Positions 1-5,771 of a DNA stretch of 10,955 nucleotides are shown here, piece by piece (positions within the stretch are counted from its first letter, which is position 1; each line of letters opens with the position of its first letter). A program made the position numbers and the translations under genes. The stretch spans positions 1 through 10,955 of the forward strand of contig JAEWER010000008.1 of NCBI GenBank assembly GCA_023389255.1. Direction: 5' to 3'. Below the pieces are notes generated by a model that was given only the letters and a program-made list of their open reading frames with translations, was not told where the DNA came from and made no database searches. Origin of the DNA: Bacillota bacterium (GTDB lineage Bacteria; Bacillota; Clostridia; Saccharofermentanales; DTU023).

Positions 1-66
<66 letters not shown>

Positions 67-236
67 CGTTATATGAGAGCTCTTGGCTCTTATTACTTTA
101 CTTTGCGCTAGTTTCTCTAAACTCAATCCCTGTTCCGCTTTCGCTTCCCTTGAATTGACTTAGGCTCGTCTTCTTTCAATCTATTCAATTTTCAAGATCC
201 ATGTCTTTTTTGACTGCGCCCTTTCGCAAGGCACCC
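67..236 (-). other. rRNA operon leader with boxA-like antitermination element
   Basis: This is the transcribed leader between the rRNA promoters and mature 16S RNA. At 181-200 the minus strand reads GATCTTGAAAATTGAATAG, which resembles the boxA-type motif (GATCTTTGAAAACT-like) common in Bacillota rRNA leaders but is one T shorter. BoxA is known to recruit NusB/NusE so that polymerase resists premature termination. Closer to the 16S start, 76-90 holds a 5-bp inverted repeat (AGAGC/GCTCT) that could belong to the processing stem; its partner would lie beyond the 16S 3' end, outside the window. No open reading frame of note is present. Confidence 0.65.
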
Positions 237-237
237 G

Positions 238-269
238 ACTATAATCTCAAATCAGTAAATGCTTGTCAA
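238..269 (-). promoter_or_regulatory. rRNA promoter P2 (16S-proximal)
   Basis: The minus strand has a perfect -35 TTGACA at 264-269. With a 17-bp spacer the -10 is GATTAT (241-246), preceded by TG at 248-249 to give an extended -10. An alternative -10, TATAGT (238-243), matches better but needs a 20-bp spacer. Transcription should start near 230-234. Its position about 170 bp upstream of the 16S start suits the main rRNA promoter. Confidence 0.7.
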
Positions 270-291
270 CACTTTTTTTGGCATTTTCTCG

Positions 292-320
292 ATTTTCCAC
301 TCTGTTTGTGCATTTGTCAA
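292..320 (-). promoter_or_regulatory. rRNA promoter P1 (distal, tandem)
   Basis: A second perfect TTGACA lies at 315-320 on the minus strand. It is followed after exactly 17 bp by GAAAAT at 292-297, a 4-of-6 match to the -10 consensus. Tandem promoters about 50 bp apart are typical of rRNA operons. The -10 is weaker than that of the proximal promoter, so this call is less secure. The DNA upstream (321-400) is very AT-rich and could act as an UP element. Confidence 0.5.
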
Positions 321-402
321 TATCAATATGCATTTTTAGCATATTAACACAACAACTTGCACTATTAAAAATGCTCTGAATCAATTATCGAATTAATTTA
401 GT

Positions 403-433
403 GTAAGAAAAAGACTCCGTTAACGGAGTCTTT
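403..433 (-). terminator. Intrinsic terminator after arcC
   Basis: A perfect palindrome with arms AAAGACTCCGTT (410-421) and AACGGAGTCTTT (422-433) is followed on the minus strand by a T-rich tail (TTTTTCTT, 405-412, partly within the outer stem). It begins 30 bp after the arcC stop codon and separates arcC from the rRNA promoters. The plus-strand side has no U-tract beyond the stem, so it should act mainly on minus-strand transcripts. Confidence 0.9.
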
Positions 434-463
434 CGAGCTCTCAATTATTGTAAAAACTACAAC

Positions 464-1396
464 TTAGCTACAAATGCGTGTGCCTGTTTTGTCTTCAATC
501 GCCTCTCTTGCTTTGAACAAGCTAGTGATCAGAGCTTTGCGACCAGGTTTAGCTTTTACAAAGCGTAGGCATGCTTCTACCTTAGGCAACATGCTACCTT
601 TGGCAAAATGACCCTCTGCAATATAGCGCTCTGCATCAGCAATTGTTAATTCATCTAAATCTTTTTGATCAGGCTTATTGAAGTTGATAGCAACTTTTTC
701 CACCGCAGTCAGGATGATCAATTGATCTGCATCTAATTCATCGGCTAGTTTGGCTGACGAATTATCTTTATCGATAACTGCATCAACACCCACGTATTCA
801 TCGCCTTGTTTAACTACGGGGATACCACCACCACCAACGGCGACTACTAAAAGACCATTTTCAACCATTGTTTTAATGGCATCTAATTCAACAATACCTT
901 GAGGTAGGGGTGAGGGCACTACTTGACGGTAACCGCGACCAGCATCTTCGACAAAGGTTGCACCAGTTGTTACTGCTAAAGCATCAGCTTCTTCTTTGGT
1001 ATAGAAAGAACCAACTGGTTTGGTTGGATTTTCAAAAGCTGGATCTTTGGGATCAACTTCTACTTGAGTAACAACTGAAACTACTGATTTTTGCTTGCCT
1101 TGTTTGGCATATTCGTTGCGGATAGCTTGTTGTAGATGATAACCAATATAACCTTGGCTCATAGCACCACATTCTTTCAGCGCTACAGGAGGTACTTTGT
1201 CGTCATGCTTATTACCAGCATCCATAGCTAGTTTGATCATACCAACTTGAGGTCCATTACCGTGAGCTAAGATTAGCTCATGACCAGATTCAGCCATTTC
1301 CACGATGGCTTGAGCGGCTTTTGCTACTGCAAACAATTGTTCTTCGGGAGTATTGCCTAAGGCGTTACCACCTAAAGCAGCTACAATTTTTCCCAT
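464..1396 (-). CDS. arcC: Carbamate kinase
   Basis: This enzyme transfers the phosphate of carbamoyl phosphate to ADP, giving ATP plus carbamate, which decays to ammonia and CO2. It is the ATP-yielding last step of the arginine deiminase and related pathways and acts in the cytoplasm. The 310-residue length is standard. Amino-acid-kinase-fold motifs are all visible: GGNAL (9-13), HGNGPQVG (45-52), the VVPSPLP segment (159-165), GGGGIPVV (188-195) and DKDNSSAKLA (209-218). The ATG has AAGGAAGG upstream at suitable spacing. The gene lies about 100 bp downstream of the OTC gene, with a terminator in the gap and another after its stop. I see no convincing promoter in the ~50 bp between the upstream terminator and the start, so expression may depend on readthrough. 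No arcA is present in the window. Confidence 0.97.
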   Translation of the reverse strand: MGKIVAALGGNALGNTPEEQLFAVAKAAQAIVEMAESGHELILAHGNGPQVGMIKLAMDAGNKHDDKVPPVALKECGAMSQGYIGYHLQQAIRNEYAKQGKQKSVVSVVTQVEVDPKDPAFENPTKPVGSFYTKEEADALAVTTGATFVEDAGRGYRQVVPSPLPQGIVELDAIKTMVENGLLVVAVGGGGIPVVKQGDEYVGVDAVIDKDNSSAKLADELDADQLIILTAVEKVAINFNKPDQKDLDELTIADAERYIAEGHFAKGSMLPKVEACLRFVKAKPGRKALITSLFKAREAIEDKTGTRICS

Positions 1397-1444
1397 GAAA
1401 ATTACCTTCCTTCATTTTTACTGTGTAATTACGATTTAATCGCT

Positions 1445-1476
1445 AAAAAATGTTCTGTGGCAGACGCCACAGAACA
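1445..1476 (-). terminator. Strong intrinsic terminator between arcB and arcC
   Basis: An 11-bp perfect stem, TGTTCTGTGGC (1451-1461) and GCCACAGAACA (1466-1476), has a 4-nt loop and is followed on the minus strand by six T residues (1445-1450). It starts about 24 bp after the arcB stop codon and ends about 50 bp before the arcC start codon. Either arcC has its own unrecognised promoter or this terminator sets the arcB:arcC ratio through partial readthrough. The other side of the stem has no U-tract. Confidence 0.93.
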
Positions 1477-1499
1477 ACTAAAGATTTATTTGATTATAA

Positions 1500-2492
1500 C
1501 TATTTTAGAGTTGCATAGACAACGGCTTTGATGGTATGCATTCTATTTTCTGCTTCTTGGAAAACCACAGATCTATCTGATTGGAAGACCTCATCTGTAA
1601 CTTCCATTTCTTTGAGACCAAATTTTTGGTAAATCTCTTCTCCAATAGTAGTTTCTCTATCATGGAATGAAGGTAGGCAATGCATAAAAATTGCTTCCTT
1701 ATCTGCATGTGCAAATAACTTTTCATTAACTTGATAGGGCTGTAATTGTTGAATGCGTTGCTCCCAGATTTCATCTGGTTCACCCATTGATACCCAAATA
1801 TCGGTATAGATTACATGTACACCTTGAGCTGCTTTTTGCGGATCAGTTTCTAAAGTAACTGTTGCACCAAAACGCTTAGCTAATTCTTTAGCTTTTTCTA
1901 CTAGCTCAGCTTCGGGGAATAACTCTTCGGGAGAACATACGGTGTAGTTCAGACCCATGATGGCACAAGCAATCATCAAGGAGTTGGCAACATTATTTCT
2001 ACCATCACCCATGTAAACGAAGTTCAAACCTTTAAGACGACCAAAGTTTTCTTCGATAGTCATCAAATCGGCAATCATTTGAGTAGGGTGGAATTTATCG
2101 GTTAAGCCGTTCCAGACAGGTACGCCTGAATATTTAGCTAGATCTTCAACGATGTCTTGGCTGAAACCACGATATTCAATACCGTCATACATGCTACCCA
2201 AAACTTTAGCTGTATCAGCAATGCTCTCTTTCTTGCCCATTTGTGAAGAACCGGGATCGAGATAGGTTACGCCCATACCTAGATCCATTCCTGCTACCTC
2301 AAAAGCACAACGAGTGCGAGTAGATGTTTTTTCAAACAACAGCACCATGTTCTTACCAGTTAAGTAGCGATGAGCAACACCATTGCGCTTCATCTTTTTG
2401 AATTCGTGTGCCAGATCTAAAAGATAGCGAACATCGCTGTAATCAAAGTCCAGCAATTTGAGAAAAGATTTTCCACTTAAGTTCTTAGCCAT
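1500..2492 (-). CDS. arcB: Ornithine carbamoyltransferase (probably catabolic)
   Basis: OTC interconverts citrulline plus phosphate with ornithine plus carbamoyl phosphate; paired with carbamate kinase it would run in the citrulline-degrading direction. At 330 residues it has normal family length. Carbamoyl-phosphate-binding STRTR lies at 57-61 and HPTQ at 135-138. The ornithine-loop SMG (235-237) and HCLP (271-274) follow. SMG is the ornithine-type signature and argues against putrescine carbamoyltransferase. ATG is preceded by AGGAG about 8 nt upstream. The start is only 15 bp past the stop codon of the large membrane-protein gene, with no terminator between, so the two are probably co-transcribed. 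The catabolic (arcB) rather than biosynthetic (argF) assignment rests on the adjacent arcC; sequence alone does not separate them. Confidence 0.95.
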   Translation of the reverse strand: MAKNLSGKSFLKLLDFDYSDVRYLLDLAHEFKKMKRNGVAHRYLTGKNMVLLFEKTSTRTRCAFEVAGMDLGMGVTYLDPGSSQMGKKESIADTAKVLGSMYDGIEYRGFSQDIVEDLAKYSGVPVWNGLTDKFHPTQMIADLMTIEENFGRLKGLNFVYMGDGRNNVANSLMIACAIMGLNYTVCSPEELFPEAELVEKAKELAKRFGATVTLETDPQKAAQGVHVIYTDIWVSMGEPDEIWEQRIQQLQPYQVNEKLFAHADKEAIFMHCLPSFHDRETTIGEEIYQKFGLKEMEVTDEVFQSDRSVVFQEAENRMHTIKAVVYATLK

Positions 2493-2507
2493 ATTGACTC
2501 CTGTCTG

Positions 2508-4358
2508 CTAATTATTTTTATCGATAATCTCGGTTTTATGCTTGCTAATACTAATATATTTAGCTTCGCTTTCTAGCCATAAGATGTATCGATCTTTTAC
2601 GTGATCATACTTGAGCTGTATATCTTTAGTTGGATATGTTTGCTCTCCTGCATCGGTATACAGCTTATTGTCATCGATGTAGGCGTAGCCATGGTTGCTA
2701 TCAAAGAACAGAATCGTCGGTTTTTTGACTTTAGCAACTTCTTTGACATCATATATCTTCTTGTTGTCTTTGACCTGTTCAGTGACAATTTTTAGCGTTT
2801 CGTTAGCAACATAAAGAGCTGCGTTACCACTTCTGCTACCGAACACTTGCCGTGGATCAACCTGATCGCCCTCTTGGCTGATGACTTGACTTTCGAAAGT
2901 TTCATTATCTTCTAAGTACAATTTGTGTTCTAAAACATAGTATATGCCCTTGTTAGCTACGGTCTGACCTTCTAAGAGTGTTGCTCCAGCTGGCAATTGT
3001 ACTTCTTTGTTATCTATGTAAACTTTGCCGTCTTTTACTTGAGTTTTACCATCTGCTGAAGTATGAACATCTACCGGTACGCTACGTCCAGCAATATCAG
3101 CAAATTTCTCTTCTGCCTCTGGTTGAGCAGTAGTGCCACTTGAAGGATTTACACTGGATGGCTTTTCGCTGGGCTGTGTACTACCAGCAGGTTGCGGTGG
3201 ATCTGTAACACGTGGTGGATCCGTAGTCACTGGTTTAGGTGGATTTGTTTGCTTCGGTGCCGGTTTATTTGTCTGCTTTTCCTCAGTCTTCTTAGTGGTT
3301 TTCTTGGTGGTTTTCTTGGTGGTCTTTTTTGTAGTCTTTTTGCTAGTCTCTTTACTTTGCTGTTTAACCTCTAGCTTTTTAGTAGTCTGTTTAGGTTTTT
3401 GTTGTACAGCAGGCGCATTTTGGTTACGCTGACGAATAAGATCAGCGGCCTCATCACGTTTATTTATAATGTCTCGTAATTTGTTATTAGCTTGTTTCTG
3501 TGTTTGAGCTAAGGTTGGACGCTGATTTTTGGCACGTTCTTTCTCGATTGCGCTATTGGTTGTAGTACTGCGCGCCAAGTTTGTGGGCACAAGTTCAGCA
3601 TTGTGATCGTCACCACCAAAAAACATGCGTAATACAATCACTAGAATTAAGATAAGAATTAAGGCGAGAGCACCTACTACGCCCCACCAAATAATTCGCT
3701 TTCTACGAGCAACGTCTATATCTTCTATGTCATCAACAAATTCCAGGTCCGACTCAGAAGCTACACCATATTCCGGGCTATAGCCATCTGTAAATTCGTT
3801 ACCTGGGTTGGTCAGTTGCGGATTACCGTAGGGATCGTATGCTGGTACAAAATTAGGATCATAATTAGGATCGAAATCATAGGGTTCGTTCTGCCCCTGG
3901 TAATTGATTTCGTCCCCTTGCGGTTCATCATATGCAGGATACGCTTGGTAATTATTATCAGTGTATACACCTTGTTGATATGAATTGGGATCATATCCAT
4001 CTGTCGCATAATTCTGCTGACCTAACGGTAAATTCTGATACGTCTGATATGGATCAGAGTTAGGACCTGGCTGATAGGGATCATTAAAAGGTTGAGTATT
4101 AGGCTCTAAATAAGGATCATAAGGTTGATTGCCAAACTCTGGATTTTGCCCGTACGAGTGCGGTTGTTGATTATATTGATTGGCATAATAAGCGCCAGCA
4201 TAAGCATTTTGATTGTCTAAATCTTCAGGATTCAGTGCAGGTTCTGCCATGTTAGCCTCTTCTCCTGGACTAAAGCCAAAACCTTGATTTTGAGGAGAAC
4301 CAGCTATATTTTCTTCTCTATTTTGCTGATTAAAGTCAAAAGGATCTTTATTGGACAT
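2508..4358 (-). CDS. Single-pass membrane protein with acidic Tyr/Asn/Gln/Pro-rich cytoplasmic domain and KKTT-repeat stalk
   Basis: I do not recognise this 616-residue protein. Residues 1-217 are low-complexity and rich in Y, N, Q, P, D and G, with recurring DPY, YDP and NPY-like units. There are about 24 tyrosines between 53 and 197 and no Lys or Arg between 15 and 217. RRKR (218-221) precedes one hydrophobic helix (222-247), predicting N-terminus inside and C-terminus outside. Outside come a charged, probably helical region (271-312), a KKTT repeat (340-358), a Pro/Thr/Ser-rich linker (365-415) and a beta-rich domain (416-616) with repeated short Tyr-rich strands such as KVYID, IYYVL, KLYLE, YAYID and KLYTD. 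No Cys is seen. A TolB-like or DUF5050-like propeller is possible but unproven. The start has AAGGAG 6 nt upstream and a good promoter; arcB follows after 15 bp. The function is unknown; sensing or envelope anchoring would be guesses. Confidence 0.85.
   Translation of the reverse strand: MSNKDPFDFNQQNREENIAGSPQNQGFGFSPGEEANMAEPALNPEDLDNQNAYAGAYYANQYNQQPHSYGQNPEFGNQPYDPYLEPNTQPFNDPYQPGPNSDPYQTYQNLPLGQQNYATDGYDPNSYQQGVYTDNNYQAYPAYDEPQGDEINYQGQNEPYDFDPNYDPNFVPAYDPYGNPQLTNPGNEFTDGYSPEYGVASESDLEFVDDIEDIDVARRKRIIWWGVVGALALILILILVIVLRMFFGGDDHNAELVPTNLARSTTTNSAIEKERAKNQRPTLAQTQKQANNKLRDIINKRDEAADLIRQRNQNAPAVQQKPKQTTKKLEVKQQSKETSKKTTKKTTKKTTKKTTKKTEEKQTNKPAPKQTNPPKPVTTDPPRVTDPPQPAGSTQPSEKPSSVNPSSGTTAQPEAEEKFADIAGRSVPVDVHTSADGKTQVKDGKVYIDNKEVQLPAGATLLEGQTVANKGIYYVLEHKLYLEDNETFESQVISQEGDQVDPRQVFGSRSGNAALYVANETLKIVTEQVKDNKKIYDVKEVAKVKKPTILFFDSNHGYAYIDDNKLYTDAGEQTYPTKDIQLKYDHVKDRYILWLESEAKYISISKHKTEIIDKNN
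3285..3341 (-). repeat. 12-bp in-frame tandem repeat encoding KKTT units
   Basis: About 4.75 copies of a 12-bp unit encode KKTT four times plus KKT (residues 340-358 of the membrane protein). The central copies are nearly identical at DNA level (plus strand GTGGTTTTCTTG); the outer copies have diverged at synonymous positions. Such in-frame arrays can expand or contract by slippage without breaking the reading frame. The encoded segment is a strongly cationic outer stalk. Confidence 0.85.
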
Positions 4359-4383
4359 GCTCTTCTCCTTTTCAGCTTCATTA

Positions 4384-4418
4384 TTGCTAATTATAGCAAG
4401 TGTTAACTTATCTGCTAA
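4384..4418 (-). promoter_or_regulatory. Extended -10 promoter of the membrane-protein/arcB unit, with an inverted repeat over the -10
   Basis: The minus strand has a consensus TATAAT at 4390-4395 with TG one base upstream (extended -10). The -35 is TTAGCA at 4413-4418, a 4-of-6 match, with a 17-bp spacer. A start near 4383 leaves a leader of about 25 nt carrying the AAGGAG ribosome site. The -10 sits in a perfect inverted repeat, TTGCTA-TAAT-TAGCAA (4384-4399), which could be an operator. The promoter lies directly after the U-tract of the thioredoxin terminator. Confidence 0.75.
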
Positions 4419-4420
4419 AC

Positions 4421-4449
4421 AAAATAGTGGCTTGCGATCTCAAGCCACT
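4421..4449 (-). terminator. Intrinsic terminator after thioredoxin gene
   Basis: A 9-bp stem, AGTGGCTTG (4426-4434) and CAAGCCACT (4441-4449), has a 6-nt loop and is followed on the minus strand by ATTTTGTTT. It lies 21 bp past the thioredoxin stop codon and just before the promoter of the next gene, so thioredoxin transcription appears insulated from the membrane-protein/arcB unit. Confidence 0.87.
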
Positions 4450-4470
4450 TTCTATGGATTCTGTAGGCAA

Positions 4471-4782
4471 CTACAGGTGTGCCTCAAGCATTTGGATAAT
4501 TTGGGGCTTCTGTTGTAGACCACTGATACGGCTTTGTTCTACTCCATCCTTAAATACTATGAGAGTGGGGTATCCGGTTACAGTAAACTCACTTGCTAGC
4601 TCTGGATTTTCATTAAATTCTACTTGTAGAATTTTGACTTTCTCACCTAATTGCTTATCGATTTCTCGTAAAACAAAGGCCAGCATTTTACATGGACCAC
4701 AAGTCTTGGAATAAAACTCAGCTAGGACTAGATCATCTCTATATTGTTGTTTGAATTCAACTTGATTAACTTCTTTGAGCAT
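4471..4782 (-). CDS. trxA: Thioredoxin with variant TCGPC active site
   Basis: This is a 103-residue cytoplasmic dithiol-disulfide oxidoreductase of standard thioredoxin length. It has the redox pair in CGPC (Cys28, Cys31), the beta strand before it (LVLAEFYSK), and the cis-proline loop GYPT followed by LIVFKDG. The Trp that normally precedes the first Cys (WCGPC) is replaced by Thr27, and the buried Asp of E. coli thioredoxin is replaced by Glu22. Both positions tune redox potential and partner docking in the family, so altered properties are plausible but not shown. The start has TAAGGAG about 6 nt upstream. A coding-like stretch ends in that ribosome site, and a terminator follows the gene. 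No thioredoxin reductase is in the window. The family call is secure; the exact trx paralogue is less so. Confidence 0.93.
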   Translation of the reverse strand: MLKEVNQVEFKQQYRDDLVLAEFYSKTCGPCKMLAFVLREIDKQLGEKVKILQVEFNENPELASEFTVTGYPTLIVFKDGVEQSRISGLQQKPQIIQMLEAHL

Positions 4783-4791
4783 AAATTCTCC

Positions 4792-4893
4792 TTATTTGAA
4801 CTGTTGACAATATCTAGTAGCTACGCCTGCAGCTATGGCGATACCAAGCTCACGACAAAACTCTGTGATAGGTGCTAAACCGAAGATGCCTAA
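4792..4893 (-). other. Possible 33-codon leader peptide or gene remnant upstream of thioredoxin
   Basis: The 146-bp gap between the HAD gene and thioredoxin contains an open frame of 33 sense codons ending in TAA at 4792-4794. Its product would begin LGIFGLAPITEF, contain a Cys, then an Ala/Ile/Gly-rich segment and a second Cys near the end. A good Shine-Dalgarno AAAGGAAG (4899-4906) sits 5 nt before the first codon, yet that codon is TTA and no ATG, GTG or TTG exists in frame. The stop codon overlaps the thioredoxin ribosome site (TAAGGAG), as in coupled genes. It could be a decayed gene end, a leader with an unusual start or chance. I do not recognise a family. Confidence 0.25.
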
Positions 4894-4928
4894 TTAAACT
4901 TCCTTTATTTAGTCAATGTGCCTAAATG

Positions 4929-5771
4929 TTATTTGCCTTGATCATAGGAGTGTAAATACGAAAGTAACTCTGCACAATTAGCAAAAATGTAATTGGCTCT
5001 GATCTTTGAGGCTAAATAAGTTTCGATTGTAGTTTCTCCTGATAAAACAAGCACACTAATAATATTCGCCTTATTGCCTAACTCAATATCGGTATAAAGT
5101 CTATCGCCCACCATCGCTAGCTCGCCTTCAATCTGATATTGCTCTTTAATCATCTCTATCATAAGTTGATTAGGCTTGCCCACAACTTCTGGTACAACGC
5201 CAGTTGCCGCCTCAATCAAGGCACTGATAGAACCAGCATCTGGCATAAATCTACCTGCTTCTAAGGGACATACATAGTCTGGATGCGTAGCTACATAAAA
5301 TCCATCTTGCTTGATCTTTTCACATGCTTGCCATAATTTGTCGTAGGTTAATTCAGTATCAAACCCAACGACAACTAATTGCGCTTGACTTGCTTGCTGG
5401 CATAAGTTAAAACCCGCATCTAAAAAGTGCTGTCTTAATTTTTGATTACCTAGCAGGTAGATTGCATTTACTTTTGGCTGATACTTGCGTAGATAAAGCG
5501 TCGTGGCATCAGCTGAGGAAAAAATTTGTTTTTCCGAACAAGGCAAACCTAATTTCTTAAGCTTTTTTACATAGGCTTGTTTATCTTTAGACGAGTTGTT
5601 GGTCAAATAAAAAAACTGACGCCGAGTGCTGTTGAGATAAGCTAGCAACTCCTTTGCTCCTGGTAAGAGTTGTTCTCCCAGATACAAAGTACCGTCCATA
5701 TCTAATAAAAAAGTGGAGCACATACCTAAGGTATGCGCTCCTTGTTTACGAGGTAAATCTTGCTTTTGCAT
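4929..5771 (-). CDS. HAD-superfamily phosphatase, NagD/p-nitrophenylphosphatase-like (subclass IIA)
   Basis: This is a probable Mg-dependent phosphatase of small phosphorylated metabolites; the physiological substrate cannot be told from sequence. HAD motif I is DMDGT (24-28; nucleophile Asp24, acid/base Asp26), motif II TNNSS (57-61), motif III Lys199 in GKP, and motif IV GDRLYTDIELG (222-232). The cap segment with DAGSISALIEAATG (178-191) is typical of NagD-like enzymes. The first ATG overlaps the pepF stop by one base (TAATG), giving 280 residues and implying coupling. An internal ATG at Met17 (5721-5723) would give 264 residues and place motif I at residue 8, closer to family norms, but its ribosome site and ATG lie inside a strong hairpin. 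That hairpin, followed by six U residues, also looks like an intrinsic terminator inside the gene. Confidence 0.88.
   Translation of the reverse strand: MQKQDLPRKQGAHTLGMCSTFLLDMDGTLYLGEQLLPGAKELLAYLNSTRRQFFYLTNNSSKDKQAYVKKLKKLGLPCSEKQIFSSADATTLYLRKYQPKVNAIYLLGNQKLRQHFLDAGFNLCQQASQAQLVVVGFDTELTYDKLWQACEKIKQDGFYVATHPDYVCPLEAGRFMPDAGSISALIEAATGVVPEVVGKPNQLMIEMIKEQYQIEGELAMVGDRLYTDIELGNKANIISVLVLSGETTIETYLASKIRANYIFANCAELLSYLHSYDQGK
5707..5741 (-). terminator. Terminator-like hairpin inside the 5' end of the HAD gene
   Basis: In the minus-strand RNA, GGAGCGCAUACC (5730-5741) pairs over 12 bp, with one G.U, with GGUAUGUGCUCC (5715-5726) around a UUA loop. Two bases later comes U6 (5707-5712). 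This has the anatomy of a rho-independent terminator located 30-65 nt into the HAD reading frame. It spans codons 11-22, contains the AUG of Met17 in its descending arm and a GGAG in its ascending arm. It may end most pepF transcripts or act as an attenuator or translation-responsive switch. No other terminator is seen after pepF. Confidence 0.7.

Noticed and set aside
1397..1444. Dedicated arcC promoter downstream of the inter-gene terminator
   Set aside because: No paired -35/-10 hexamers with reasonable match and spacing were found in this short AT-rich stretch.
1500..2492. Possible putrescine carbamoyltransferase (agmatine pathway) instead of OTC
   Set aside because: The SMG ornithine loop at 235-237 is the OTC signature, and no agmatine deiminase or putrescine transporter gene is nearby.
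3133..3432. Plus-strand open frame of 99 codons, very rich in Val, Phe and Leu
   Set aside because: It is the antisense of the Lys/Thr/Pro-rich stalk of the membrane protein; repeats in the real gene keep the opposite frame open. There is no ribosome site.
4400..4714. Plus-strand open frame of 104 codons
   Set aside because: It runs antisense through the thioredoxin terminator and gene, whose motifs are clear on the other strand.
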